A DNA stretch of 64,000 bases, from the NCBI GenBank assembly GCA_003209425.1, contig QCRB01000003.1, positions 1-64,000 of the forward strand, read 5' to 3'. The notes under the pieces are model-generated. The model was given only the letters and a program-made list of their open reading frames with translations. It searched no databases and was not told the DNA's origin. Both the position numbers and the translations under genes were made by a program. Positions 44,723 through 55,012 of this stretch are shown one piece after another; positions within the stretch are counted from its first letter, which is position 1, and each line of letters begins with the position of its first letter. Source of the stretch: Prochlorococcus sp. AG-459-E08 (GTDB taxonomy: Bacteria; Cyanobacteriota; Cyanobacteriia; PCC-6307; Cyanobiaceae).

Positions 44723-46096
44723 CTAATTAATTAATTCAATAATTTTTTCAAGCTGCCAATATCTGCTACCTTTTATAAGAATAGAATCACCTTTTTTTGT
44801 AGATTTGTTTATCTCTTTAGGTACATCTTCAATATTATTTAAAACTAAAAATTTTTTCATATCTTTTAGATAATTGGTATAAATTTTTTCATTTTTTTTA
44901 TCGCAAATAAATAAACATTTTTCTATGTCTGAATTATTTATTAAGTTGAATATTTCTTTATGATATTTTTCAGATTCTTCTCCCAATTCTTGCATGCTTC
45001 CAAATATGAAAAATTTATTTCTCGGTTTTTCAAGAAGGGTTTTAATACATGCTTTTACTGATTCTGGCGAAGCATTATATGATTCATCATATATTGTTGT
45101 TTTTACTGATTTAAGAATTTTATTCCTTCCTCCTAAGCTTGCAAAATCATATTTATTAAAACTTGCAAATTCAATGCCAAGCTCTTTTGCAACTGCATAA
45201 GCAAGTAAGAAATTCGAAGCATTGTGAAATCCCTCAAATGAAATTTCAAAGGTATTTTCTTCAATCAAAATTGTTTTGTTCGAAGGATCATAAAATCCTC
45301 GCAAATTATCATCTTTCTTAAAACTCTCCTTTTGGTTTTCTAAATTTAATAGTTTTACTTTTATCACTCTACCTTTCCAAAACTCTTTTAGAGTTTTCTC
45401 TAGGAATGGATCATTTGCTGGAATTATTACAACTCCTTCGGGATTTAAGAACTTACTAATTTCACACTTTGCATAAGTGATATTTTCTTTCGAGCCTAAC
45501 AATCCAATATGAGCTGAGCCTATGTTAGTAATAACTGCAATATCGGGTTTACTATATTTAGATAAATTCTCAATCTGTCCAAGACCTCTCATTCCCATCT
45601 CAAGAACTAAAACTTTATCTTCAATATCTGTAGCAAGAATAGTAAGACCTACTCCAATCTCATTATTGAAATTTGCATGAGATAATTTAATTCTTCCAAG
45701 TTTATTTAAAACTCCACCAATCATTTCTTTTGTTGTTGTTTTACCCACTGAACCAGTGATTGCAACAATAGGTATATTTAATTTTTTTCTTTTTAGCAAC
45801 GCCAATTTTTGAAATGCCTCTAATGTGTCATTTACAACCCAATAAGGAAAATTACTAGGAAGTAATCTTTGCATCCCTTTTTTAATTACTACAGATTTAA
45901 CTCCTTTATTTAGAACCTCTGGGAGAAAACTATGTCCGTCAAAATTTTTACCCTCTATAGCTACAAAAAGATCATTTTTTAATAAAGTTCTACTATCAAT
46001 ACTTATATTTTTAAAATTTAAAAAATCTCTTTCCCCATTGCTCAGATTTTTAATATTCCCTAAAACATTGTTTAATTCTGATAAAGAGAATTCCAT
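44723..46096 (-). CDS. murF: UDP-N-acetylmuramoyl-tripeptide--D-alanyl-D-alanine ligase
   Basis: Adds D-Ala-D-Ala to the peptidoglycan precursor. 457 residues with the three Mur ligase domains: N-terminal UDP-binding domain with ISIDSRTLLKNDLFVAIEG (31-49), ATP loop ITGSVGKTTTKEMIGGVL (113-130) and C-terminal domain with YDESYNASPESVKACI. Last gene of a minus-strand run menD-menB-glgA-murF, 12 bases after glgA. Confidence 0.93.
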   Translation of the reverse strand: MEFSLSELNNVLGNIKNLSNGERDFLNFKNISIDSRTLLKNDLFVAIEGKNFDGHSFLPEVLNKGVKSVVIKKGMQRLLPSNFPYWVVNDTLEAFQKLALLKRKKLNIPIVAITGSVGKTTTKEMIGGVLNKLGRIKLSHANFNNEIGVGLTILATDIEDKVLVLEMGMRGLGQIENLSKYSKPDIAVITNIGSAHIGLLGSKENITYAKCEISKFLNPEGVVIIPANDPFLEKTLKEFWKGRVIKVKLLNLENQKESFKKDDNLRGFYDPSNKTILIEENTFEISFEGFHNASNFLLAYAVAKELGIEFASFNKYDFASLGGRNKILKSVKTTIYDESYNASPESVKACIKTLLEKPRNKFFIFGSMQELGEESEKYHKEIFNLINNSDIEKCLFICDKKNEKIYTNYLKDMKKFLVLNNIEDVPKEINKSTKKGDSILIKGSRYWQLEKIIELIN

Positions 46097-46108
46097 TAAA
46101 AAATTAAG

Positions 46109-47560
46109 TCATACTTTTTTTAAAGATGGATCAGCGGATTGTCCATAAGAGAACTTTTCAACTTCAGCAAAATCTGGAGATGGTTCCTTTATTCCACAAA
46201 CATCTTTATACATAATTTCGTATTCGAGTGCAGATCTTTGCCAACTAAATTCTTGGCTCATTGCTCTTTTTTGTAATAATTCCCAACTATCTTTATGCCT
46301 AAAGGCCTCCCAAGACCTAACTAAAGATGTGTAGAAATCTATAGGTTCAAAGCGATCGAAGCAAAAACCCGTGCCACTATTATTTTCTGGATCATGAGGT
46401 AAAACTGTGTCAACTAAACCTCCCACTCGCCTTACTATTGGAATAGAACCATACCTCATAGCAAGGAGTTGACTAATACCACAAGGTTCGAATCTACTTG
46501 GCATTAAGAATGCATCAGAGCCACCATATATAAGTCTTGATAAAGAATCATCATAGGTAAGAAATACTGAAAATCTTCCTGGGTAATCTAATGCAAGTTG
46601 CCATAATCCTGACTCTAAATATCTGTCTCCAGTCCCTAAAACAACTATTTGTGAATCAGTATATGCTAAAAGTCTTCTTGAAACTTGTAAGAGTAAGTCA
46701 ACTCCTTTCTGATCCACTAGCCTACTAACCATACCTAAAAGATATTTTTTAGGATTAACTTCGAGCCCCATTTCTCTCTGCAAAATTTTCTTATTTTCTA
46801 TCCTATTTTCTAAATTCTTAATACTAAATTTTGCAGGTAAAACTGGATCTTTGGCTGGATTCCATTCATCAAGATCTATGCCATTGAGAATTCCTCTTAA
46901 TTTACCTGAAATGTAATTAAGTAATCCTTCAAGGCTTTCGCCGTATTCATGGGTTTTAATTTCATCTGCATAAGTGGGAGAAACAGCATTTACTCTATCT
47001 GCAAATAACATTGCTGCAGCCATTGTGTGATCTCCATGCATATACCAAGGACACCAAGTCATTTTTTCTAGTTTCCATCTCCAAGGGCCTTGGTATTTTA
47101 AATTATGAATTGTGAAGACAGTGCTAATTTCGGGGTCCTGATGCATCCATACAGGAATCATTCCAGTGTGCCAATCATGGCAATGGAGAACTTGAGGTTT
47201 CCAACAATTCCAAGCAAATTCTGCAGTAGCACTAGCAAAAAATGTAAAACGCCAGTCCTCATTTTCGCCTCCATATATTTGGTCAGAGTCAAATGTTGGA
47301 TGACCTACTAGGTAAATCACGTAACTATGAATGGGATGTTTTGCTTCATATATGGCGAAATCAGTACCCATTGTATTTGCTCTAAAGACTGGTTCATTCG
47401 ATACTTCTAAAAGACGCCACAATTTCCCGTATCCTGGAATTATTACCCTTACATCGTGACCAAGTTTTATCAAAGATGGAGGTAAAGAACCAACCACATC
47501 TCCCATACCTCCAACTTTGATCATTGGAGCACATTCAGCAGCGGCAAGAAGAATTCTCAT
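46109..47560 (-). CDS. glgA: glycogen synthase (ADP-glucose type)
   Basis: Elongates alpha-1,4-glucan from ADP-glucose. 483 residues of the GT5 family: nucleotide-sugar motif [13 protein letters not shown] at 15-27 near the N-terminus, the [13 protein letters not shown] segment, [10 protein letters not shown], and the C-terminal [17 protein letters not shown] with GGLVDTV. Length and motifs are complete. Storage of photosynthate; 35 bases after menB and 12 before murF on the same strand. Confidence 0.95.
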   Translation of the reverse strand: MRILLAAAECAPMIKVGGMGDVVGSLPPSLIKLGHDVRVIIPGYGKLWRLLEVSNEPVFRANTMGTDFAIYEAKHPIHSYVIYLVGHPTFDSDQIYGGENEDWRFTFFASATAEFAWNCWKPQVLHCHDWHTGMIPVWMHQDPEISTVFTIHNLKYQGPWRWKLEKMTWCPWYMHGDHTMAAAMLFADRVNAVSPTYADEIKTHEYGESLEGLLNYISGKLRGILNGIDLDEWNPAKDPVLPAKFSIKNLENRIENKKILQREMGLEVNPKKYLLGMVSRLVDQKGVDLLLQVSRRLLAYTDSQIVVLGTGDRYLESGLWQLALDYPGRFSVFLTYDDSLSRLIYGGSDAFLMPSRFEPCGISQLLAMRYGSIPIVRRVGGLVDTVLPHDPENNSGTGFCFDRFEPIDFYTSLVRSWEAFRHKDSWELLQKRAMSQEFSWQRSALEYEIMYKDVCGIKEPSPDFAEVEKFSYGQSADPSLKKV

Positions 47561-47595
47561 TGATAATTATTTAAAAAGTTCTTTTGAAAAATAAA

Positions 47596-48453
47596 CTAGG
47601 GCGTCCACTTATAGTCAGAAAAGTCTGGTGGACGCTTTTCAAGAAAGGCATCTCTACCTTCTTGAGCTTCTTCAGTCGAATAGAATAATTGAGTTGTGTA
47701 TCCAGATAATTCTTGAATACCTGCAATCCCATCATTCTCTGCATTGAATGAAGCTTTAAGAATACGAATAGCAGTTGGACTATTTCGTAAAATCTCTCTT
47801 GCCCAGATTACACCCTCAGCTTCTAATTCTTCAATCTTTGTAATTGCATTTATCAAGCCCATCTTCAGAGCTTCCTTGGAATTATATTTTCTACACAAAA
47901 ACCAAATTTCTTTTGCTTTTCTTTGACCAACAAGTCTTGCTAAATAACTAGATCCAAAACCCGCATCAAAACTGCCAACTTTTGGACCTGTTTGACCAAA
48001 TATTGCATTTTCAGAGGCGATACTGAGATCACAAATTAGATGAAGTACCTGCCCTCCTCCAATTGCGAAACCAGGAACTAAAGCAATAACCACTTTAGGC
48101 AAACTTCTTATTAATCTTTGAAGTTCAAGTACATTTAATCTCTGCTTACCTTCATCATTTTTATATCCATTTTTACCCCTTACACTCTGATCACCTCCAG
48201 AGCAAAAAGAATAAATTCCTTTCTTGTCAGGTCCCGCACCTGTAAAGAGAACTACGCCAATAGTTTCATCATTTCTTACGATATTAAATGCGTCAATGAG
48301 TTCATCTACAGTTTGTGGCCTAAATGCATTTCTTTTTTCAGGCCGATTAATTGCAATTCTCGCGATTCCGTCATCTGATTTGTGAAACAATATATCCTCA
48401 TAAGATTTGCATTCTGACCAATTTAAAGTTGTTTTTCCAGGTAATACTTTCAT
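47596..48453 (-). CDS. menB: 1,4-dihydroxy-2-naphthoyl-CoA synthase
   Basis: Crotonase-fold enzyme forming the naphthoquinone ring of phylloquinone, the photosystem I electron carrier A1. 285 residues with [29 protein letters not shown] (oxyanion loop), [18 protein letters not shown] and the active-site loop [22 protein letters not shown]. Ends [13 protein letters not shown] as MenB does. Same strand as menD with 34 bases between them, so menD-menB form a phylloquinone operon. Confidence 0.95.
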   Translation of the reverse strand: MKVLPGKTTLNWSECKSYEDILFHKSDDGIARIAINRPEKRNAFRPQTVDELIDAFNIVRNDETIGVVLFTGAGPDKKGIYSFCSGGDQSVRGKNGYKNDEGKQRLNVLELQRLIRSLPKVVIALVPGFAIGGGQVLHLICDLSIASENAIFGQTGPKVGSFDAGFGSSYLARLVGQRKAKEIWFLCRKYNSKEALKMGLINAITKIEELEAEGVIWAREILRNSPTAIRILKASFNAENDGIAGIQELSGYTTQLFYSTEEAQEGRDAFLEKRPPDFSDYKWTP

Positions 48454-48487
48454 GAAATCAAATTATAAAAGATAGAAAATGATAAAT

Positions 48488-50251
48488 TTAACTGCCAATT
48501 ATTTTTTCTAGCAAGGCATTTTTTTCACAAATTTCATTTTCTGGATCAACATCAACTTTAATTATTACAGATTTCTGGATAGAAATGCTCCAATCTAATG
48601 CCTCTCGTAATTTTTTAAAATTTGCCACACTTTTAAACTTTACTTGATAGCCCTCTGCGAGTTTTGGCCAGTTTATTTCTTTTGGCATAAGAAATAGTTT
48701 TTTTAATTCATCTTCTTTTAAATTTTTTTTATAAATACGATTAAATATATTTCCGCCATTATTATTTATTAGAAGAATTGTTAAATTCATATCGATTGAA
48801 TTTTCAATCAGCCAACCGTTTATATCATGAATAAAAGCCAAATCTCCAGTCACAAGAAGTAGAGGATTTTTAATTCTAGAAATACCTAATGCAATAGATA
48901 AAGTACCGTCTATGCCGGAAGCGCCCCTAAAGCTGAAACAATTTCTTGTTAAAGTACCATTTTCTGAAAATGTGAGCCAATCTCTAATCGGGCTACTCGC
49001 AGAGAGCATTATAGGATTTTCAGTTGGCCAAAGTTTTGGAACAAGATTTGCAAGCATATACTCAGTAATTTGATGATCATCAGTAATTTTTTCTTTTAAA
49101 ATTTTTTTAATCTGCTCGCCTTCCTCCATTAGACCTAGAGCCATGGGAGTAAGAGACTTTTTGTTTTTATCTTTAATTGATAATTCTTCTAACAAGAGAG
49201 TAGTAAAATTTAATAGCCCAAAATCATATTCAAATGATTTTTTTAAAGGGTCCAATTTTCTGTGGTTTTTTTCTTTTATAAGAATTTGTATCCCTTTGAA
49301 GTTTATTAAAAACTTTTCCAAATCAATTGAGGATGACATAGGGCCAATCCTCAAAAGTTGATGACAATTTATTGAATTTTTATTTTTTTTTAAGACTAAT
49401 TCCCAATTCACGACAAGTCCTCTCAAACCAGAATAAACACCTGAAACAGGATCAGCAAATACTGGCCAACCAGTAATCTCTTGTAATCGTTCTAAAGACC
49501 TATTGAAAGAAGTTAAATCATTTATGGAACCTTGATAGGGACCTACCAAAATAATGCCGGATTTATCTAAATTTAAATTTTCTGAAATTTCGAAGAATTT
49601 GTTTTTATCAGACTTTATTTCAACTTCCTGAAATATATATTTTTTCTTTAAATAAATTCTCTCAAAAACCTCTAAAACATTTTTTTTATTTAAAAATGAA
49701 ATATCTAAAGGCTTATCTATAGGAATATTTAAATGAATAGGACCAGGGAAGGTTGATATTTGTTTATCAATAGTTCGAACTAAATTCAAGATTTCATTTT
49801 CTTGTGTTTCATGAAGTCCATTTAGATTTGTGCTTAAAACTCTTCTGCAGACTGAACTCAAAAAATCTTCTTGATTTACTGTTTGATTGGCGCCACAATT
49901 TTTTAATCTTAAGGGTCTATCAGCAGTAAGAAATATAATACCTTTACAAGATCGGTCTGCCTCAACTGCTGCTGGCAATAAGTTACTTACAGCAGTCCCA
50001 GAAGTCGTAATAACTAAAGAAAGATTCCCTGATGCAGCAGAAATTCCAAGAGAATGAAATCCCGCAGATCTCTCATCTATAGAATTAAAAATATTTACAA
50101 GTCCTAACTTATTTAATTCTCCAGCAGCTATTGCTAAAGGTGCTGATCTACTTCCAGGACATATTATTAAATTTTGAACTCCTATTTTTATGAGAAGATT
50201 CAAAAGTTGTAAACTTCTAAGAAAATTTTTGCATTCAATAGATGATGTCAT
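48488..50251 (-). CDS. menD: SEPHCHC synthase MenD
   Basis: Thiamine-diphosphate enzyme for the second step of phylloquinone synthesis, joining 2-oxoglutarate to isochorismate. 587 residues: N-terminal [20 protein letters not shown] (about 31-50), [30 protein letters not shown], and the ThDP-binding [26 protein letters not shown] with INNNGGNIF in the C-terminal domain. First gene of the run ending at murF; divergent from lepB. Confidence 0.94.
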   Translation of the reverse strand: MTSSIECKNFLRSLQLLNLLIKIGVQNLIICPGSRSAPLAIAAGELNKLGLVNIFNSIDERSAGFHSLGISAASGNLSLVITTSGTAVSNLLPAAVEADRSCKGIIFLTADRPLRLKNCGANQTVNQEDFLSSVCRRVLSTNLNGLHETQENEILNLVRTIDKQISTFPGPIHLNIPIDKPLDISFLNKKNVLEVFERIYLKKKYIFQEVEIKSDKNKFFEISENLNLDKSGIILVGPYQGSINDLTSFNRSLERLQEITGWPVFADPVSGVYSGLRGLVVNWELVLKKNKNSINCHQLLRIGPMSSSIDLEKFLINFKGIQILIKEKNHRKLDPLKKSFEYDFGLLNFTTLLLEELSIKDKNKKSLTPMALGLMEEGEQIKKILKEKITDDHQITEYMLANLVPKLWPTENPIMLSASSPIRDWLTFSENGTLTRNCFSFRGASGIDGTLSIALGISRIKNPLLLVTGDLAFIHDINGWLIENSIDMNLTILLINNNGGNIFNRIYKKNLKEDELKKLFLMPKEINWPKLAEGYQVKFKSVANFKKLREALDWSISIQKSVIIKVDVDPENEICEKNALLEKIIGS

Positions 50252-50301
50252 AATTTATATAAATGCTTTGGGATTTTCCTTATAACTGAATTAAATAAAA
50301 C

Positions 50302-50886
50302 ATGTCTACAACTCAAGAAAAAAGAAATTCAATAATAAAGGATTTAAAAAATCTTTTAATCTGGATATCTATAGCTTTAATTATACGATGGCAGGTTATA
50401 GAGCCAAGATGGATTCCATCTGGTTCAATGCTTCCAACTCTTCAAATACAAGATAAAATTCTTGTTGAAAAACTAACTCCCAAAATCACATCCAAATCAA
50501 ATCTTTCAAAATTAAAAAATAAAATAGTTGTTTTTAACGTTCCGGAACAATTAATTAATGCTGGTTATGAAGCAGATACTGCACTAATAAAAAGAGTAAT
50601 TGGAATACCTGGAGACAAGGTAGAAGTAAGAGATGGTAACCTTTACTTAAATGATATCGCTCAAAACAATTACGTTTTTGACAAAAATATTAATTATTCA
50701 ATGGACCCATTTATTGTCCCAGAAGAATCATTATGGGTGATGGGAGATAATAGAAATAACAGTATGGACTCACATATTTGGGGATTTTTACCCTATGAAA
50801 AGGTTATTGGTAAAGCTATTTTTAGATATTGGCCTTTCAATAAAATTGGACCTATTCGGTTCCCTACCCTTAATAATTTAGATTAA
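50302..50886 (+). CDS. lepB: signal peptidase I
   Basis: Cleaves signal peptides of exported proteins. 194 residues with one N-terminal membrane helix (about 16-30), nucleophile Ser42 in PSGSMLPTL, general-base Lys97 in LIKRVIGIPGD, and GDNRNNSMDSHIWGFLP in the C-terminal part. Typical bacterial/thylakoid-type length. Divergent from menD; the DUF760 gene follows on the same strand. Confidence 0.95.
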   Translation: MSTTQEKRNSIIKDLKNLLIWISIALIIRWQVIEPRWIPSGSMLPTLQIQDKILVEKLTPKITSKSNLSKLKNKIVVFNVPEQLINAGYEADTALIKRVIGIPGDKVEVRDGNLYLNDIAQNNYVFDKNINYSMDPFIVPEESLWVMGDNRNNSMDSHIWGFLPYEKVIGKAIFRYWPFNKIGPIRFPTLNNLD

Positions 50887-50931
50887 TGGGTACTTGATGT
50901 TGTAGGGTTTTCATATGTTGAAGGTGTAGAA

Positions 50932-51267
50932 ATGTTTAATCCAGAATTTCTTGCTACTGAAAATAATGATTCAAACGATGAGAATGATCTAATCCAATAT
51001 TTACAAAAACAATCTCCAGAAGTTCTGCAAAGAGTAGCAAAGTCAGCTAGTGAAGATATTCAAGAAATTATTAGACATAATGTTCAAGGTCTTCTTGGAA
51101 TGCTTCCTTCAGATCAATTTGATGTAAAAATAACATCTTCAAAAGACAACATTGCTAATTTATTATCTTCTGCAATGATGACAGGATATTTCTTAAGACA
51201 AATGGAGCAAAGAAAAGAGCTTGAACAAACTCTTAAAAATGATGAAAACATGTCTATTCAAGAATAG
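50932..51267 (+). CDS. DUF760 family protein
   Basis: Small acidic cyanobacterial protein of 111 residues of the DUF760 family: LIQYLQKQSPEVLQRVAKSAS, then IQEIIRHNVQGLLGMLPS and ANLLSSAMMTGYFLRQMEQR. Function in cyanobacteria is unknown; plant members contain two such domains and are chloroplast proteins. A GAAGGTG ribosome-binding site supports the ATG. 45 bases after lepB; convergent with the DUF4336 gene, 3 bases apart. Confidence 0.85.
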   Translation: MFNPEFLATENNDSNDENDLIQYLQKQSPEVLQRVAKSASEDIQEIIRHNVQGLLGMLPSDQFDVKITSSKDNIANLLSSAMMTGYFLRQMEQRKELEQTLKNDENMSIQE

Positions 51268-51270
51268 TTT

Positions 51271-52443
51271 TTAAAGATTTACTTCTTCAGGAATTATTCC
51301 TAGTTCAAACAACTTTTTATATAAACCCATTAAAAATTTATTATCCTCAGGAAGTTTGTCCCACTTTTGGGAATTAATTTCATTAATTAATTTTTGACAA
51401 TCTTCTATTGTAAATTTTATAGGGGCCGTAAAATGAGCTGGAATTAAATATTCCATATCTTCAAAAGACTTGATATTTTCTAACCATTTAAGTAAAACTT
51501 CTTTTGAACGCGGAAAAATTAATTTTTGTAAAACTGGTGCAATTTGAATCTTAGGAGTATCTTTACCCATTATTTCAATAAGAGAGGATTCCCAATCTTC
51601 ATCCCATGAAAAGGGATAAATACCGAAATGAGATCTCCAATTTCTAAGGTCTTTTTTGAATGAATACTTAAATATTTTTTTTAAAGGTGGAATATTTAAT
51701 TTTCCTGGTTTCAAAAAAGAAGAAAACAAGACTAACCTTTTCCATCCTTTTTTTCTTTGCTCGATGGAGTCAATCAAAGGTTCATCTCCTCTCTCTCTAG
51801 CATGAAAAAGAAGTGGTGTTGGATCAAAATTAAATATCTCAGGTGGTGTTGAGTCTATTCCAACTATTGCATCTGTTACATGAAGAGTTTTTGTAGGATA
51901 ATGAAAACAGCTTATCTCCTGATATCTTCCAAGACCTAAATTCAGTGGACCTAATGAAGACCACTTAAAGGAGTTTGAATGTGGAGTACCATCCTCAAAC
52001 AGTAATCTTGATCTTTTTGATGGAATTCCTAAAAAATCTAGTGGGAGATTTATGGGGAAACTCCATTGTCCAGGACAAAGCCAAATTTCTGCATCTTTAA
52101 AAATTCTTGAAAGAGCTGGCAGTCCGATTTTATGTTCTAGTCCAGAGGCACTCGGTAGAATTATTGTTTTTACGTTGCCGTGAATCGCAATTAGTTTTTC
52201 TAACTCATTTATTAATTCTTTTGTCGGAGGTAGTGGATTTATTAGCATCAATCCATCATCAACCTTTATTACCGTCATTCTTATTGGAACCGCCACATAA
52301 TAAAGTCCCTGTATTTGTTCCAAGGACCATATTTGATCAGGAATTAATTCTCTGAAAATTGTTTTCTTTTTTCCATAAGGATATAAGGGGAATAATGGCC
52401 ACCAATTCCATTTTTTATTTAAAGTTTCTTCCAACACTATCAT
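51271..52443 (-). CDS. DUF4336 family protein
   Basis: Protein of 390 residues matching DUF4336, a cyanobacterial and plant family resembling metallo-beta-lactamases. Recognisable parts are WSLEQIQGLYYVAVPIRMTV, then VDDGLMLINPLPPTKELI, LPSASGLEHKIGLPALSRIF and HARERGDEPLID. No catalytic zinc HxHxDH motif is visible, so hydrolase activity is doubtful. Its start overlaps the mntB stop by 4 bases, so it is the last gene of the metal-transporter operon. Confidence 0.8.
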   Translation of the reverse strand: MIVLEETLNKKWNWWPLFPLYPYGKKKTIFRELIPDQIWSLEQIQGLYYVAVPIRMTVIKVDDGLMLINPLPPTKELINELEKLIAIHGNVKTIILPSASGLEHKIGLPALSRIFKDAEIWLCPGQWSFPINLPLDFLGIPSKRSRLLFEDGTPHSNSFKWSSLGPLNLGLGRYQEISCFHYPTKTLHVTDAIVGIDSTPPEIFNFDPTPLLFHARERGDEPLIDSIEQRKKGWKRLVLFSSFLKPGKLNIPPLKKIFKYSFKKDLRNWRSHFGIYPFSWDEDWESSLIEIMGKDTPKIQIAPVLQKLIFPRSKEVLLKWLENIKSFEDMEYLIPAHFTAPIKFTIEDCQKLINEINSQKWDKLPEDNKFLMGLYKKLFELGIIPEEVNL

Positions 52444-53312
52444 TTATAATCATTAAATAATTTCTTTAACTTAAATATTCCGTATCTTGGAGCGAATAAA
52501 AAGGCAAATAAAAATATAAAAGTTTGTGCTAAGACAATTGATCCACCTGTTTCAAGATCAAACCAAAAACTAACATAGATTCCTATTAGGCTTGAGATAA
52601 TGGCACTTAATACTGAAATTACCGTCATATTATCGAACTTATCCGTGAGTAAATATGCTGTAGCCCCTGGTGTAATCAACATTGCAACTACTAAAATAAT
52701 TCCAACAGACTGTAAGCCCACAACAGCTGCCAAAGATAAACATGTGAGCAGTAAATAATGAAGAAAAAACACGTTAATCCCAACTGTTTTTGCATGCCTA
52801 GGATCAAAACAATAAAGCATTAAATCTTTTCTAAAAATTGATAAAAGTATTACTACCAATAAAGAAATGAATATGGTTTGTTTTACATCTGAAAGTGATA
52901 TTCCTAATGGACTACCAAAAAGAATAGAATGCAGATCAATATTGCTTTTAATCTTAGAAACCAATACGATTCCAAGAGCGAAAAATCCAGTAAATACCAA
53001 CCCAATAACAGTATCTTCCTTAACCCTAGATTTCTGCTTAATAAACCCTATCAAGGCAACAGAACCAACCCCGAAAATAAATGCCCCTAATGAGAAAGGA
53101 AGACCTAATGCATAAGCAACCACAACACCAGGCATTACCGAATGTGAAACTGCATCTCCCATTAAAGCCCATCCTTTAAGAGTCAAATAACTTGATAGAA
53201 ATCCACAAACAGCTGCAACTAATGAACTCATAAGAAGTGCTTTTCTCATGAAATCATGAGTTAAAGGATCTTTGATGAATGAATCTAAAGTTAAAAAAGA
53301 ACAGAGCTCCAT
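52440..53312 (-). CDS. mntB: metal ABC transporter permease (MntB type)
   Basis: Inner-membrane permease of the ABC-3 family (manganese/zinc/iron chelate uptake), 290 residues with about eight membrane helices. Family features include GFLSSYLTLKGWALMGDAVSHSVMPGVV and LQSVGIILVVAMLITPGATA. It works with the ATPase and binding protein encoded just upstream. The manganese assignment comes from the binding protein. It overlaps the DUF4336 gene by 4 bases. Confidence 0.87.
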   Translation of the reverse strand: MELCSFLTLDSFIKDPLTHDFMRKALLMSSLVAAVCGFLSSYLTLKGWALMGDAVSHSVMPGVVVAYALGLPFSLGAFIFGVGSVALIGFIKQKSRVKEDTVIGLVFTGFFALGIVLVSKIKSNIDLHSILFGSPLGISLSDVKQTIFISLLVVILLSIFRKDLMLYCFDPRHAKTVGINVFFLHYLLLTCLSLAAVVGLQSVGIILVVAMLITPGATAYLLTDKFDNMTVISVLSAIISSLIGIYVSFWFDLETGGSIVLAQTFIFLFAFLFAPRYGIFKLKKLFNDYK

Positions 53313-53324
53313 ACAATTTAAAAT

Positions 53325-54089
53325 TTAGGATTCAGGTCCAAACAAGGAATCAGGTGAGATCCCTCCAAAAGTGGTTGTAATATTTTCAGGGGTAAACACT
53401 TCAGAGGTTTCGCCATAAGCTACAACAGTTTTATTTATTAAAAGAACCAAATCACAAAATTCACGGACATGAATCATATCGTGCGTTGATAATAATATGG
53501 TTTTCCCCTCATTTTTAAATTGAATAAATAATTCCGAGATAAGTTTCTCAGTTCTTATATCAACACCTGAAAAAGGCTCATCAAGAAGTAATATTGATGC
53601 TCTTTGCGCAATTGCTCTAGCCAAAAAAGTTCGTTTTCTCTGACCTCCAGATAAGTTTCCAATAGGTGTAGATAAATGATCAGTAAGATCAACTCTCTCA
53701 ATAGCATCTTTAACCGCCTGAACATCAGACTCTCTAGGAGACCTAAAAATATTCATCGAACCATATCTTCCCATCATCACTACATCCCAAACACTTATTG
53801 GAAATTGACTATCAATTCCCTCATTTTGAGGAACATAAGCAATTGTCTGATCTTTTTGAGCAGATCTTACTGACTCTCCATTTATTCTAATTTTTCCCTT
53901 TGAAATATTTACAAAACCAGTTAAAGCATTAAAAAAAGTTGTTTTGCCAGCCCCGTTCATCCCTACTAACCCACAAATCTGGCCAGGTTTCAATCTTAAA
54001 TTGGCATCATACAAAGCCACCTTACCGTTGTAATCTACGCAAATATTCTCTGCCTCAATCCTAAAGTTTTGATAATTGATTGTTTCCAT
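53325..54089 (-). CDS. mntA: metal ABC transporter ATP-binding protein (MntA type)
   Basis: ATPase subunit of 254 residues. Walker A GMNGAGKT at 43-50, Q-loop VPQNEGID, signature LSGGQ at 146-150, Walker B ILLLDEP ending at 172 and switch His in LSTHD. Complete and of standard size. Separated by 3 bases from the binding-protein gene and 12 from the permease, giving a tight mntC-mntA-mntB order as in Synechocystis. Confidence 0.9.
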   Translation of the reverse strand: METINYQNFRIEAENICVDYNGKVALYDANLRLKPGQICGLVGMNGAGKTTFFNALTGFVNISKGKIRINGESVRSAQKDQTIAYVPQNEGIDSQFPISVWDVVMMGRYGSMNIFRSPRESDVQAVKDAIERVDLTDHLSTPIGNLSGGQRKRTFLARAIAQRASILLLDEPFSGVDIRTEKLISELFIQFKNEGKTILLSTHDMIHVREFCDLVLLINKTVVAYGETSEVFTPENITTTFGGISPDSLFGPES

Positions 54090-54092
54090 AAT

Positions 54093-55001
54093 TCAAAAAA
54101 GCCCTTTTTTTATCAAATCCAAATTATGCTCAAGCATTTTTATATAGGAACTAGCAGGGCCACTTTCATCAGATAATGAATCAACAAAAAGATTTCCTCC
54201 AAAATTAGCCCCAGTTTCATTTGCAACAACCATTTGAGATTCGTTACTTACAGTACTTTCGCAAAATACAGATGGAACATTTTTTTCTTTAACTAGTGAG
54301 ATTGTTCTTGCCATTCTTTTAGGTGTAATTTGACTCTCAGCGTTAACTGGCCACAAATAAACTTCCTCTAATCCATAATCATTTGTTAAATACGAAAAAG
54401 CACCTTCACAACTTACTAGATACCTCCTGTCTTTATTTAAGTTATTAATAAAAAGTGAGAATTCTTTATCTATTTTAGAAAGTTTATCTTTATAAATTTT
54501 TCCATTTTCTTCAAATAATGTTCTTTTGGATGGCCTCAATTCTGATAAAGAATCCACGAGAATATCTACGTATAGGATCCCTCTTTTTGGAGAAATCCAA
54601 GCATGAGGATTGGGTTTCCCTTTATAAAAATCTTCACTGATAAAAATAGGATCTAAATCTTCCGCGACAGTAATTCTTTTAACTTTTAAATTAGAAACAA
54701 ATTTTTCAGCCCATAATTCAAATCCAAATCCATTATCAATAAAAACAAAAGCACTAGAGGCATTTACCAAATCACTTGGAGTTGGTTGGTAGCCATGAAC
54801 TTCAACTCCAGGTTTAGTTATTGATCTAATAATAAAATCATCTTTTGCAACATTGCTAATTATGTCCGCCAAAACAGTGAAACTTGCCAGTATCACTTCT
54901 TTAGTTTCATTATTATTTGATATTTTCTTACATGAGCCTGAAGTAAGAGAAAGAAGAAACAACAAACTAAAAAAAAGAATTTTTTTTCTCATGTTTAACA
55001 T
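54093..55001 (-). CDS. mntC: manganese-binding lipoprotein of ABC transporter (MntC type)
   Basis: Periplasmic binding protein of 302 residues with a lipoprotein signal ending LTSGSC (Cys24). The metal ligands read His69 (VEVHGYQP), His133 (NPHAWISP), Glu199 (SCEGAFSY) and Asp274 (FVDSLS). Spacings of 64, 66 and 75 match those of Synechocystis MntC. Glu as third ligand and no His-rich loop argue for manganese rather than zinc. An ATG three codons in may be the real start. Feeds the adjacent ATPase and permease, important for photosystem II. Confidence 0.87.
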   Translation of the reverse strand: MLNMRKKILFFSLLFLLSLTSGSCKKISNNNETKEVILASFTVLADIISNVAKDDFIIRSITKPGVEVHGYQPTPSDLVNASSAFVFIDNGFGFELWAEKFVSNLKVKRITVAEDLDPIFISEDFYKGKPNPHAWISPKRGILYVDILVDSLSELRPSKRTLFEENGKIYKDKLSKIDKEFSLFINNLNKDRRYLVSCEGAFSYLTNDYGLEEVYLWPVNAESQITPKRMARTISLVKEKNVPSVFCESTVSNESQMVVANETGANFGGNLFVDSLSDESGPASSYIKMLEHNLDLIKKGLF

Positions 55002-55012
55002 TCATCATTAGA

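Noticed and set aside
46480..46500. GGTTCGAATC, like a tRNA T-arm
   Set aside because: It lies within glgA coding sequence and no tRNA acceptor, D or anticodon stems surround it.
54093..55001. ZnuA zinc-binding protein
   Set aside because: No His-rich loop, and the third metal ligand is Glu as in manganese-binding homologues.
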